Notes under the pieces: generated by a model | Databases searched by the model: none | What the model saw: the letters and a program-made list of their open reading frames with translations, nothing else | Told to the model about the DNA's origin: nothing | Shown: one piece after another, positions 15,732-24,147 of the stretch | How positions within the stretch are numbered: the first letter of the stretch is position 1 | Layout: each line of letters opens with the position of its first letter | Source: Oscillospiraceae bacterium | GTDB lineage: Bacteria > Bacillota > Clostridia > Oscillospirales > Oscillospiraceae | Direction of reading: 5' to 3' | Length of the DNA: 35,069 nt | Assembly: GCA_024404735.1 (NCBI GenBank) | Contig: JAKSPP010000001.1 | Span: 1 to 35,069 of the forward strand | Made by a program: the position numbers and the translations under genes

Positions 15732-18116
15732 TTACTGCATAACAGTGTTCTCAATCTCGCTCATCCAGCCGTAGAAGGTGGTGATGTCGGGAGTGATGGT
15801 GGAGAGGTTTACACGCTCGGAGGAGAAGATGATGGCGTTCTGACGCTGGTATACGGGAATCTCAACTGCCCAGTCGATAACTATGTCAAGGGCTGCCTTG
15901 TACATAAGCTTTCTGTAAGCCTGGTCGGTGGAAGCTCTTGCAGCGAGAATAATCTCATCAAGCTCTTCGTCCTGAATGTTGTAGTGGTTGGAGCCGGTGG
16001 AGCCGGGGAGACCTACAACGTTGGTGGAGTGATAAATCTGGTACATGTCGGGATCGACGGTTGCGCCCCATGCAGCACACCACATATCAACGGTGTCGGC
16101 ATCCAGACCATCCCAGAGGTCTGCGGAGTTGGAGAGGTCCTTAACAACGAGCTTGAAGCCGATGGACTCGAGAGCAGCGGCAGCCTCGGTGATAACCATG
16201 AAGGAGGGGTGATCGCCGATACCGTCAGCGGGAATCCAGCACTCGTACTCGAGCTTGGCTCCCTCGGGAGCAGCGGTGACCTTGCCGTTTTCAACGGTGT
16301 AGCCTGCAGCCTCGAAGTAACCGAGAGCGGCCTCGAGAGCAGCGGCGTACTTCTCTTCGGCACCCATTGCGGAGGTGTAGATATCGTTGCCGTTAACGTC
16401 AACGGAGAAGGCTACCTTGTAGCCGTCGTCTGTGGACTGGGGAGCAGCCCAGGAGGTGTTGGAGATGGGGTAGTTGATGATGGCAGCGCGGTCGCCGTAG
16501 TAGGACTCAACGCCCAGGTTACGGTAAACAGAGATAACGGTTGCAATAGCCTTGCGGAGGTTCTTGGAAGCATCGGAATCCTTTTCGCCGACATTTACGC
16601 GGGAAGCGGAGATGCCGATGTAGCCGTAGCCGAGGTTGTCAACAGTGTTAACGGTAACAACGGAGCCGTTAAGCTCGCCGCCGTTGGCCTTCTCAATAGC
16701 AGCGATGCTATCGTTGGAGAAGGAAGGATCGGAGATATCGATGTTGCCGGTGATAACGCCGTTGAGCTTATCTTCGTCGGCGGTGCACTCCTGGAACTGA
16801 ACATACTTGGTGAGGGGGCAGCCCTTGAAGTAGTACTCGTTAGCTTCGTAGTAAACAACGCCGTTCTCGAACTTAACGAACTTGTAGGGGCCTGCGCCGA
16901 GAGGCTGGGTGGTCTTTGCACGAACAGAGCTCAGGTCGCCCTTGGCAAAGCCGAAGCAGTTGTTGTCGTAATCGTAGGAAGCCTTGTCACCGTAGTAGTG
17001 AAGAGGAGTGATGGAGAGAGAAAGCTGGTAGATAGCGGTTGCATCAAGCTCGGTGAGGATAACGCGGAGGCTGTTTTCTCCGGTCTTCTGAATACCTGCA
17101 ATGTTTGCAGCGGACTCACCGGTCTGAACACCGGCAACATACTCCTCGCCGAGAGCTGCGATAGTGAGAGAAACGAGGTCGGAGCCTGCGGTTTCTGTGG
17201 CTACAGCGGTATCAATATCGCCTTCATAAGCCTCAACGATAGCGTTCCAGAAGGCTTCGGCATCTGCGCCATCTTCGAGCTCAAAGCCCCAGAGGCCGGC
17301 AGCACCGGTAACGTCGGATACGCCGTAAGCAGCGCCGTAATTGGCAATGACATAGTCTACGATTTCCTGAGCAAAGTCAATGCCGGCCTGGGTGTTGTAA
17401 TAGTTCCAGAAAGCATTGTACTGTTCCTCAGTGTAGAGGTCTGTCTCTGTGTAGCCGTCGGGGCCGGCTGCAAGGATAACATTTGCACGGGTATCCATAC
17501 CGCTGCGGTACTCTTTCATACCGAGGATGGGCTGTGCGTAAAGGGTGGAGGCTCCGTCATAGGTGGGGTCACAGAGAACATACATGGAGAAGATAACGTC
17601 ATCAATGGTGAGGTCTTCGCCATCGGAGAACTTGAGGCCGTCTGCAAGAGTGAAATCATAGTAAACGGTGCCGTCGGCATTCTCGGTGATAACGCAGTCT
17701 GCAGGTCCGTTGTAGGTGTAATCGGTGCCGTTGTAAGCGATGGTCTCGCCCTCAATACCGTTGAGAATCATAGCGCCGGTACGGTCGGAGGTGAGAAGTC
17801 CAAGCTGAGTCATTGCGGCAGCATCCTGGTCATAAGCAGACTCTGCGAAGAAGGGAGAGAACTTGCTGCTGAAGGATGAGTAACCGATAACAAGAGGACG
17901 GTTGGGGTCGGAAGCAACGGGCTTCTCCTCGGGCTGAGCGTCGGGAGTAGTGTCGGGCTCGGTTGTGCCCTCGTTGCCTGTGGTGTCTGCGGGGGTTGTT
18001 GCTTCGGTGTTATTGGTTTCGGTCTGTGCGTTGTCGGTGGTATTGGTCTTGCCACATGCCGCAAAAACGCTGAGACACATAACAACAGCAAGAAGCAGTG
18101 CGATTGTCTTTTTCAT
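15732..18116 (-). CDS. oppA: Oligopeptide-binding lipoprotein OppA (oversized)
   Basis: The protein has 794 residues and is a family 5 extracellular solute-binding lipoprotein. The signal peptide MKKTIALLLAVVMCLSVFAAC ends in a lipobox with Cys21 as the lipidated residue. A low-complexity Thr/Asn/Glu linker of about 40 residues (to about 65) then precedes the domain. Family landmarks include the IDDVIFSMYVLCDP and LTELDATAIYQLSLSITPLHYYGD regions. Ordinary OppA is about 540 residues; the excess includes an inserted stretch of about 120 residues after the first lobe's start (YTEEQYNAFWNYYNTQ onward). The start at 18116 has GGAGG 8-9 bases upstream; the reading frame is open for 15 codons before it but without a site. 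It heads the opp operon, 77 bases after the endopeptidase gene. Confidence 0.94.
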   Translation of the reverse strand: MKKTIALLLAVVMCLSVFAACGKTNTTDNAQTETNNTEATTPADTTGNEGTTEPDTTPDAQPEEKPVASDPNRPLVIGYSSFSSKFSPFFAESAYDQDAAAMTQLGLLTSDRTGAMILNGIEGETIAYNGTDYTYNGPADCVITENADGTVYYDFTLADGLKFSDGEDLTIDDVIFSMYVLCDPTYDGASTLYAQPILGMKEYRSGMDTRANVILAAGPDGYTETDLYTEEQYNAFWNYYNTQAGIDFAQEIVDYVIANYGAAYGVSDVTGAAGLWGFELEDGADAEAFWNAIVEAYEGDIDTAVATETAGSDLVSLTIAALGEEYVAGVQTGESAANIAGIQKTGENSLRVILTELDATAIYQLSLSITPLHYYGDKASYDYDNNCFGFAKGDLSSVRAKTTQPLGAGPYKFVKFENGVVYYEANEYYFKGCPLTKYVQFQECTADEDKLNGVITGNIDISDPSFSNDSIAAIEKANGGELNGSVVTVNTVDNLGYGYIGISASRVNVGEKDSDASKNLRKAIATVISVYRNLGVESYYGDRAAIINYPISNTSWAAPQSTDDGYKVAFSVDVNGNDIYTSAMGAEEKYAAALEAALGYFEAAGYTVENGKVTAAPEGAKLEYECWIPADGIGDHPSFMVITEAAAALESIGFKLVVKDLSNSADLWDGLDADTVDMWCAAWGATVDPDMYQIYHSTNVVGLPGSTGSNHYNIQDEELDEIILAARASTDQAYRKLMYKAALDIVIDWAVEIPVYQRQNAIIFSSERVNLSTITPDITTFYGWMSEIENTVMQ

Positions 18117-18165
18117 TTTTGAATTTTCCTCCTTATAGAAAAATTTTTGTTTGGCTAACAATCGT

Positions 18166-18185
18166 AAAAAGGGTTTCCCCTTTTT
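18166..18185. terminator. Short symmetrical terminator between pepF and oppA
   Basis: AAAAAGGG and CCCTTTTT form an 8-bp stem; on the leftward transcript the loop is GAAA. The U-run is part of the stem. It is probably a partial terminator: no good promoter is visible between it and oppA, so read-through from pepF may supply the opp operon. Confidence 0.6.
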
Positions 18186-18193
18186 ATACTGAA

Positions 18194-19897
18194 TTAATGG
18201 ATAGAGCTTAAATCAAAGCTCTTAAGGAAGCTGTCTGCCTCCTCGCATACGCCCTTAAGGCATTTCTCCTCAAAGGGAGTATCAAGGCCGGCATTTTTAA
18301 GAAGCTCGGTAAAGGTACGGCTGCCGCCCTGAACGGTGTATGCCATATATGTCTCCCATGCCTTTTTAAGGTCCTTGCGGATTCTTGCCCAAAACTGAAG
18401 GGAAACTGTCTGTGCAAGGCAGTAATCTATGTAATAGAAAGGAGAGGAATAAATATGGTGCTGTCTCTGCCAGCCCTCGCCCTCGGAGTAGAAGGGAATA
18501 TCTCCGTCAAGCTTCATCCAGGGCATATAAATTCCAAGAAGCTCCTTCCATACGCCGTGGCGCTCTGCGGGGCTCATCTCCGGCTTTTCGTAAACGATGT
18601 GCTGGAAATGGTCAACCATCGTGCCGTAGGGGATGAAGGTGAGAGCACCGGAAAGATGGCTGTAGCGGAATTTGTCGGCATCCTTACCGAAGAAGCCTTC
18701 ACTCCAGCCCTCTGCGAAGAATTCCATACTCATTGAGTGAACCTCGCAGCCTTCAAGAGAGGGCCATGCATAGGAGGCGGGAATTCTCTTTCTGTTCATC
18801 CATCCGGCAAAGGCGTGGCCTGCCTCGTGGGTGACAACCTCAACGTCGTGCTGAGTGCCGTTGAAGTTTGCGAAAATGAAGGGTACCTCATAATCGGCGA
18901 TATCGGTGCAGTAGCCGCCGCCGGATTTTCCTTCTGTTGAAAGAACATCGAGAAGCTCACCCTCAAGCATTGTGCGGAAAAACTCGCTTGTCTCGGGGGA
19001 GAGCTCATCATAGAACTTCTTGCCCATGGCGAGAATATCATCGGCCTCGCCTGCGGGGCGGGGATTTCCGGAGCGGAACTCAAGGGCTGCATCCGCAAAG
19101 CTCAGGGGATACTCCTTGCCGAGGCGCTTTGCCTGCTCCTTGTAGATTTCGGAGGCAACGGGAACAAGATATTTCTGTACGGCCTCTCTGAAGGCGGCAA
19201 CATCGTTCTTGTCGTAGCAGTTTCTCTGCATACGGTAATAGCCGAGCTCCGTGTAGCCGTCGTAGCCGAGCTTTCTGCCCATTTTATCGCGAAGCTTAAC
19301 AAGCTTGTCGTAAATCTCGTCGGTCTTTGCCTGATTGTCCTTGTACCACTGTCCCTCTGCCTTCCAGGCTGCCAGTCTTCTCTCATCGTCTGAATCGGTC
19401 TTGAAGGGAGTCATCTGGGAGATGGTGTATTCCTTGCCCTCAAAGGGGATTTTTGCGGATGCAAGAAGGTCCTCGTACTCTCTTGCAAGCTTGTTTTCCT
19501 CCTGAAGCTCGGGAATGATTTCCGGTGAGAAGGTCTTAAGGGCAATCTCTCCGTTCAGGAACATAAGGTCGCCGTATTCTGCGGAAAAGTCGGGACGGAA
19601 GGGGCTCTCCAGCATGGTCTTTTCCCATACCTGCTCGAATTCCTCAAGCTCGGGGCTTGCCTCATTCCAGAACTCAACCTCTTTTGTGTAAAATTCGATG
19701 CGTGTGTCGATATCGTGGCGGATGTTTGCAAGAACGCTCATTGTGGAAACGTGCTTGCTTGCCTTCTCATGGCGAAGGAAAACCTCTTTTGCCTCTTCAT
19801 AGCTTGAGGAGTTCTTCTGGGTCGCGTTCAGCTCCCTTGCCTCTGCCTTTACCGCCTCAATATCGGGGCGCTCGTATTTCATCTCGGAAAATTTCAC
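18194..19897 (-). CDS. pepF: M3 family oligoendopeptidase F
   Basis: The protein has 567 residues, normal for clostridial M3 oligoendopeptidases. The zinc motif HEAGH is at 357-361, and Glu385 in EVHSMSMEFF, 24 residues later, is the third ligand. There is no signal peptide, so the enzyme is cytoplasmic. It cleaves peptides of roughly 7-17 residues. The ATG at 19897 follows GAGGAG. Its place directly upstream of oppA suggests that imported peptides are cut by this enzyme, a pairing known for opp and peptidase genes in lactic acid bacteria. Confidence 0.95.
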   Translation of the reverse strand: MKFSEMKYERPDIEAVKAEARELNATQKNSSSYEEAKEVFLRHEKASKHVSTMSVLANIRHDIDTRIEFYTKEVEFWNEASPELEEFEQVWEKTMLESPFRPDFSAEYGDLMFLNGEIALKTFSPEIIPELQEENKLAREYEDLLASAKIPFEGKEYTISQMTPFKTDSDDERRLAAWKAEGQWYKDNQAKTDEIYDKLVKLRDKMGRKLGYDGYTELGYYRMQRNCYDKNDVAAFREAVQKYLVPVASEIYKEQAKRLGKEYPLSFADAALEFRSGNPRPAGEADDILAMGKKFYDELSPETSEFFRTMLEGELLDVLSTEGKSGGGYCTDIADYEVPFIFANFNGTQHDVEVVTHEAGHAFAGWMNRKRIPASYAWPSLEGCEVHSMSMEFFAEGWSEGFFGKDADKFRYSHLSGALTFIPYGTMVDHFQHIVYEKPEMSPAERHGVWKELLGIYMPWMKLDGDIPFYSEGEGWQRQHHIYSSPFYYIDYCLAQTVSLQFWARIRKDLKKAWETYMAYTVQGGSRTFTELLKNAGLDTPFEEKCLKGVCEEADSFLKSFDLSSIH

Positions 19898-19953
19898 TTT
19901 TATATTTCTCCTCGAAATGAATAATTATTGGATATATTCAGCTTTATTTAAGA

Positions 19954-19983
19954 ATAATACCGATTTAATGAATAATAATTCAA
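19954..19983 (-). promoter_or_regulatory. Possible sigma-A promoter of pepF
   Basis: On the minus strand TTGAAT (19983-19978), an 18-base spacer and TATTAT (19959-19954) lie about 55 bases upstream of the start codon. The surrounding DNA is AT-rich, so chance matches are likely. Confidence 0.4.
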
Positions 19984-20090
19984 ATGCTATACAAATGGTG
20001 TTAACGCAACAGAAGACAGTACCGTTTCGGATAATAAGCGCTTGTGCGGCTTTTTCCGTACTCGATACCATCTCCTGAAGAAAGCCCGGA

Positions 20091-20111
20091 ATTTCGGGAA
20101 AAACCCGAAAT
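20091..20111 (-). terminator. Possible terminator hairpin after yebC
   Basis: ATTTCGGG and CCCGAAAT form an 8-bp stem with a 5-base loop, about 40 bases after the yebC stop. On the leftward transcript only a broken pyrimidine run (GGGCUUUCUUC) follows, so termination would be weak. The rest of 19984-20090 shows no gene. Confidence 0.4.
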
Positions 20112-20149
20112 CCGTGCCGAAATCAATCATAAATGAGGGAAGAGGATAA

Positions 20150-20887
20150 TTATTCCTGCTCCCAGTTGTGCCAGACGTTCTGAACGTCGTCGTTGTCCTC
20201 GAACATATCAAGCATCTTACTCATGTTCTTGATATCGTCCTCGTTTGTGAGCCTTATGTATCCGTTCTGGGGAATCATCTCAACCTGAGCGGAGAGAAGG
20301 GGATAGCCCTTTGCGGTGAGAGCCTCGGAAACGGAGGCAACGGCGTCTGTCTCTGTGTAAACGGTGAAGGCACCCTCGTCGGGCTCAAAGTCAGAAGCTC
20401 CGCAGTCAAGAGCATCCATCATTACCTCATCCTCATCGTAATCGCCGTCCTCGTTGTCGATGACGATAACGCCCTTGCGGTCGAAGGACCAGGAAACGCA
20501 GTTGGATGCGCCCAGATTTCCGCCGTACTTATCGAAGTAATGACGAACCTCGGATGCGGTACGGTTGCGGTTGTCGGTCATTGTCTCAACGATAACGGCA
20601 ACACCGCAGGGGCCGTAGCCCTCGTAGGTAACATTTTCCCAGTTGGAAGTATCGCCTGCTCCGAGAGCCTTGTCGATGGTACGCTTGATGTTGTCGTTGG
20701 GCATGTTTGCAGCCTTTGCCTTGGCAATAACGGTTGCAAGACGGGAGTTGTTTGCAGGGTCACCGCTGCCGCCTTCCTTAACGGCAACTATCATTTCTCT
20801 GGCAATCTTTGTGAAGGCCTGAGCGCGCTTTGCATCGGCAGCGCCCTTGGTCTTCTGTATGTTATGCCATTTGGAATGTCCGGACAT
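20150..20887 (-). CDS. yebC: YebC/PmpR family protein
   Basis: The protein has 245 residues and starts MSGHSKWHNIQKTKGAADAKRAQAFTKIARE, the family's signature N-terminus. KAKAANMPNDNIKRTIDKALG and YEGYGPCGVAVIVETMTDNRNRTASEVRH are also diagnostic. The acidic loop around residues 150-165 is typical. Family members were first described as transcriptional regulators, and more recent work links them to translation of proline-rich stretches. Start 20887 is fixed by this conserved N-terminus; the frame is open upstream but that part is non-coding leader. It is divergent from the rplJ operon. Confidence 0.96.
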   Translation of the reverse strand: MSGHSKWHNIQKTKGAADAKRAQAFTKIAREMIVAVKEGGSGDPANNSRLATVIAKAKAANMPNDNIKRTIDKALGAGDTSNWENVTYEGYGPCGVAVIVETMTDNRNRTASEVRHYFDKYGGNLGASNCVSWSFDRKGVIVIDNEDGDYDEDEVMMDALDCGASDFEPDEGAFTVYTETDAVASVSEALTAKGYPLLSAQVEMIPQNGYIRLTNEDDIKNMSKMLDMFEDNDDVQNVWHNWEQE

Positions 20888-21016
20888 AATGAAAACCTCT
20901 CTATAGTATATAGTGTTTTGCGGAAGCTTCAGGACCGTAAACCGGGTCTTGAAATCTGCATAATATATGGTATAATAGCCACTGCAGGGAAAGAAATCCC
21001 CCGTACAGGGCACAAT

Positions 21017-21045
21017 ATATTACCATATTTTCGTCCCATTGGCAA
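21017..21045 (-). promoter_or_regulatory. Probable promoter of yebC
   Basis: On the minus strand TTGCCA (21045-21040), a 17-base spacer and TAATAT (21022-21017) would give a leader of about 120 bases. The leader contains several short inverted repeats but no recognised riboswitch. Confidence 0.5.
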
Positions 21046-21116
21046 GTAAAAATAACCATGATTTATTATCTTTTTTTATAATTGTAAAAATTTTCTTTGT
21101 TTTCGGAAAATAATAC

Positions 21117-21145
21117 TTGACAAAGCTTCTTTAATCTGTTATCTT
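21117..21145 (+). promoter_or_regulatory. Sigma-A promoter of the rplJ-rplL operon
   Basis: A perfect TTGACA (21117-21122), a 17-base spacer and TATCTT (21140-21145) place the transcript start at about 21152, at the beginning of the L10 leader. Confidence 0.8.
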
Positions 21146-21151
21146 ATCTGA

Positions 21152-21283
21152 GCGCTCTGAAGACAGCAGGTGGCCCTAAAGGCCGTAAGTCCTGCCGAGG
21201 AAGGCTTCGTAAATTCCATTGCGGAACTTAAAGTTGCTTTTTTACTGTCTTCGTGCTTAGGCTGCACGGAGGCTTTTCTTTTC
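21152..21283 (+). ncRNA. L10 leader with transcription attenuator
   Basis: The leader has the position and the CCTGCCGAGG core of the ribosomal L10 leader that binds the L10-L12 complex. GAAGACAG (21159-21166) pairs perfectly with CTGTCTTC (21245-21252), closing the leader. That same 3' segment also starts a 10-bp terminator stem, 21247-21256 with 21264-21273, followed by TTTTCTTTTC. The two pairings exclude each other, giving an on/off switch. A weaker hairpin with six T residues lies at 21221-21243. The logic is autogenous control: excess L10-L12 lowers expression of its own operon. Confidence 0.85.
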
Positions 21284-21316
21284 TGTGGGCGTGACAAATA
21301 TCCCGGAGGTGAAACA

Positions 21317-21838
21317 ATGCCTAACCAGAAAGTTCTCAGCGAGAAACAGGCAATAGTCGCCGCTCTTACCGAGCGTATCAAGAATGCTTCTTCCGGTGTT
21401 TTCGTAGACTACAAGGGAATCAACGTTGCTCAGGATAACGAGCTCCGTAACGAGCTCCGTGATAACGGTGTTGAGTATTCCGTAGTTAAGAACACACTCA
21501 CAAGATTCGCAGTCAAGGATTGCGGTCTCGAGGCTCTTGATCCCGTTCTCAACGGCACTACCTCTCTCGCAACCAGCGCTGGCGATCCCATCGCACCCTT
21601 CCGCGTAATCACAGGTTATGCAAAGAAGCTTGACGGTATCTTCACCATCAAGGCTGCTTTCATGGACGGAAAGATTCTTTCCGAGCAGGAAGTTGCAGAA
21701 ATTTCCGCACTTCCTTCCAAGGACGCTCTTTACAGCCAGGTATTCGGAACACTCCTTGCTCCCATTACCTCTCTTGCAGTCGTTCTCAACCAGATTTGCG
21801 AGCAGAAGGGCGGCGCACCCGCTCCCGCAGCAGAATAA
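21317..21838 (+). CDS. rplJ: 50S ribosomal protein L10
   Basis: The protein has 173 residues. It starts MPNQKVLSEKQAIVAALTERIKNASSGVFVDYKGI, and YSVVKNTLTRFAV and NGTTSLATS are conserved L10 segments. It forms the base of the ribosomal stalk and binds L12 dimers through its C-terminal helix. The ATG at 21317 follows GGAGGTG; the frame is open back through the leader, but that part is untranslated RNA. It is co-transcribed with rplL, 47 bases downstream. Confidence 0.97.
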   Translation: MPNQKVLSEKQAIVAALTERIKNASSGVFVDYKGINVAQDNELRNELRDNGVEYSVVKNTLTRFAVKDCGLEALDPVLNGTTSLATSAGDPIAPFRVITGYAKKLDGIFTIKAAFMDGKILSEQEVAEISALPSKDALYSQVFGTLLAPITSLAVVLNQICEQKGGAPAPAAE

Positions 21839-21885
21839 TTTATTCTGCGTAAGTATCTATCTAAATTATTTGGAGGAATTTAATT

Positions 21886-22260
21886 ATGGCAAGCGAAAAA
21901 GTAAATGCTCTTATTGAAGAAGTAAAGGCTCTCACCGTTCTCGAGCTTTCCGAGCTCGTACACGCTCTTGAGGAGGCTTTCGGTGTATCCGCTGCTGCTG
22001 CTGTTGCAGCTGCTCCTGTAGCCGGCGAAGCTGCTGCTGCTGAGGAGAAGACCGAGTTCGATGTCGTTATGACCGACTTCGGCGCAGAGAAGATCAAGGT
22101 TATCAAGGAAGTTCGTGGCATCACCGGCCTCGGCCTCGCAGAGGCAAAGGCAAAGGTCGAGACCGTTCCCGCAGTTATCAAGGAAGCCTGCTCCAAGGAA
22201 GAGGCCGAGGAGATCAAGGGCAAGCTCGAGGCTGTTGGCGCAAAGGTCGAGCTCAAGTAA
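21886..22260 (+). CDS. rplL: 50S ribosomal protein L7/L12
   Basis: The protein has 124 residues: an N-terminal dimerisation domain ([22 protein letters not shown]), an Ala-rich hinge (about residues 36-52) and a C-terminal factor-binding domain ([25 protein letters not shown]). It forms the ribosomal stalk that recruits translation factors. The ATG follows TGGAGGA. A terminator lies 28 bases after the stop. Confidence 0.98.
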   Translation: MASEKVNALIEEVKALTVLELSELVHALEEAFGVSAAAAVAAAPVAGEAAAAEEKTEFDVVMTDFGAEKIKVIKEVRGITGLGLAEAKAKVETVPAVIKEACSKEEAEEIKGKLEAVGAKVELK

Positions 22261-22288
22261 GTTTAACCCTTACATCTGCTTTATTCAT

Positions 22289-22325
22289 AACCCGTTCTCC
22301 TTTTGGGAGCGGGTTATTTTTTATT
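22289..22325 (+). terminator. Terminator of the rplJ-rplL operon
   Basis: AACCCG-CTCC pairs with GGAG-CGGGTT (with a two-base bulge) around a T-rich loop, followed by ATTTTTTATT. Confidence 0.88.
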
Positions 22326-22394
22326 GCTTATTGCACAACAACAAAGTATCACTTTAATGCGATAATGTGCATATTCCCGTTTTCAAAAAAATAC

Positions 22395-22423
22395 TTGCAT
22401 TTGCGGTTTTAATGAATTAAAAT
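22395..22423 (+). promoter_or_regulatory. Promoter of the alanine/glycine symporter gene
   Basis: TTGCAT (22395-22400), a 17-base spacer and TAAAAT (22418-22423) lie about 70 bases before the start codon. Confidence 0.6.
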
Positions 22424-22493
22424 AGCGCATATTTTATTTTTCTTAAAATCGGGAGAAATATTATATAAATATGTATGAGGAGAAAAGAAAGAA

Positions 22494-23900
22494 ATGATTA
22501 ACTTTCTGACAGGCACACTGAACACTGTCGCATGGCTCTACATCTTCCTCCCCTGTGCTATCATCGGAGGACTGTTCCTGACCATTCGCTGCGGTGGAAT
22601 TCAGTTCAGACACTTCATCTATGCCATGAAGAATACTCTCGGCAAGATGTTCAAAAAGTCCTCTGCAGGTGACGGCGCAGTTACCCCCCTTCAGGCTGTT
22701 ACAACGGCTCTTGCCGCTACAGTCGGAACAGGTAACATTGTCGGTACCTCACAGGCTATCGCAATGGGCGGCTACGGTGCTGTTTTCTGGCTCTGGGTTG
22801 CTGCTCTTCTCGGTATGGTAATCAAGTACTCCGAGGTCGTTCTCTCCATTAATTATCGTGAGCGTGACGCAAAGGGCGACTGGGTCGGCGGTCCTATGTA
22901 CTACATCACCAAGGGCCTCGGCAAGGGCTGGAAGTGGCTTGCTGCTCTCTTTGCCGTATTTGCTGTTCTCGCATCCTTCGGTATCGGCAATATGTCCCAG
23001 GTTAACTCCATTACAGGCTCCATCCTCGGTGCTATCGGCTCCTTCACAAGCGCCGGTGCTGTAAGCGCAACTGCCGAGACTGTTATCAAGTGGATTCTCG
23101 GTGTTGCAATTGCAATCATTGTTGCTCTTGTTCTTCTCGGCGGTATCAAGCGTATCGGTTCCGTTACCGAAAAGCTTATCCCCGTTATGAGTGTTCTCTA
23201 CATCATCTTCACTCTTATCATTATCTGCACCAACATCTCCGGTATCGGTGCTGCCTTCGGCAAGATTTTCAAGTATGCCTTCAATGCAAAGGCTGTCCTC
23301 GGCGGTGCAACAGGTTACGCTCTCAAGCAGTGTGTTGTCTGGGGTCTTCGCCGCTCCGCCTTCTCCAATGAGGCAGGTCTCGGCTCTGCAGGTATGGCTC
23401 ATGCCGCTGCTGAAACTCCCTCTCCCGTTCATCAGGGTCTTTACGGTATCTTTGAAGTATTTATGGATACCATCGTTATCTGCACACTCACCTCTCTTAC
23501 CATCATCATCTCCGGTGTTGACATCTCCTTCGGCGTAAAGCCCGGCAGTGAGCTTATCACCTCTGCTTTTGCAAGCGTATTCGGCGGTAAGATTGCATCC
23601 CTCTTCATTGCAATTGCTCTTGTTCTCTTTGCCTTCTCCACTGTTCTCGGCTGGGCTCTTTACGGTACACGCTGCGTTCAGTACCTCTTCGGCATGAAGG
23701 CCATCAGAGTTTACCAGATTATCTTCGCAATCGTTATCGTTATCGGCTGCGTATCTCCCATTGACGTTGTATGGGACCTCTCCGATACCTTCAACGGCCT
23801 TATGGCAATCCCCAACTTCGTTGCTCTCTTCGGACTCTCCGGTGTTGTTGCAAAGCTCACAAAGGAGCACTTTGCCAATAAGAACGGTCTCCGCAAGTAA
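22494..23900 (+). CDS. Sodium:alanine/glycine symporter (AGCS family)
   Basis: The protein has 468 residues with about 10-11 membrane helices. The family signature is present: ATVGTGNIVGTSQAIAMGGY, then GGPMYYITKGLGK, and WGLRRSAFSNEAGLGSAGMAHAAA, which lines the substrate site. Members import alanine or glycine with sodium. The ATG follows GAGGAG. It is a single-gene unit with its own promoter and terminator. Alanine versus glycine specificity cannot be told from sequence alone. Confidence 0.94.
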   Translation: MINFLTGTLNTVAWLYIFLPCAIIGGLFLTIRCGGIQFRHFIYAMKNTLGKMFKKSSAGDGAVTPLQAVTTALAATVGTGNIVGTSQAIAMGGYGAVFWLWVAALLGMVIKYSEVVLSINYRERDAKGDWVGGPMYYITKGLGKGWKWLAALFAVFAVLASFGIGNMSQVNSITGSILGAIGSFTSAGAVSATAETVIKWILGVAIAIIVALVLLGGIKRIGSVTEKLIPVMSVLYIIFTLIIICTNISGIGAAFGKIFKYAFNAKAVLGGATGYALKQCVVWGLRRSAFSNEAGLGSAGMAHAAAETPSPVHQGLYGIFEVFMDTIVICTLTSLTIIISGVDISFGVKPGSELITSAFASVFGGKIASLFIAIALVLFAFSTVLGWALYGTRCVQYLFGMKAIRVYQIIFAIVIVIGCVSPIDVVWDLSDTFNGLMAIPNFVALFGLSGVVAKLTKEHFANKNGLRK

Positions 23901-23927
23901 GCTGCATTTCCCCGAAAATAATAATTT

Positions 23928-23964
23928 TCTCCTCCGGTTTTCAGACCGGGGGAGATTTTTTTTA
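23928..23964 (+). terminator. Terminator of the symporter gene
   Basis: TCTCCTCCGG pairs with CCGGGGGAGA (10 bp with one G-U), followed by eight T residues. The rest of the gap to 24147 holds a TATAAT at 24011-24016 without a good -35, and an imperfect GAAGG/CCTTC dyad at about 24024-24050; no clear promoter is seen. Confidence 0.9.
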
Positions 23965-24147
23965 CGGATTTTTCCTTTAGTGAAACATATTTTGGTTTTT
24001 GCCGTCTAAATATAATGCGGTGCCGGAGAAGGAAAATATACCTTCCCTTCGGAATAATATACAAAAATGCTACAACAGAGTATTAGACTGTGCATTACTT
24101 TAAGGTATTATGCGCCGAATATCAATATCCTATGGAGGAATGACAAT

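Noticed and set aside
15726..17879. A 717-codon open frame on the + strand opposite oppA, and similar long antisense frames opposite glnN (2976-4481) and the symporter gene (22749-23870)
   Set aside because: They mirror strongly coding sequence on the other strand. Codons such as TTA, CTA and TCA are rare in these genes, so stops are rare in the antisense frame. The products have no recognisable domains and unnatural compositions.
18117..18165. A promoter TTGTTA - 18 - TATAAG before oppA
   Set aside because: The transcript would start inside or after the oppA ribosome binding site, so it could not give a translatable message.
21170..21316. An N-terminal extension of L10 from the open frame through the leader
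   Set aside because: The leader is structured RNA, the L10 start at 21317 has a strong GGAGGTG site, and the conserved protein begins there.
24011..24016. TATAAT as the -10 of the binding-protein operon
   Set aside because: No acceptable -35 lies 16-18 bases upstream. It may still be used with an activator, but the sequence alone does not support it.
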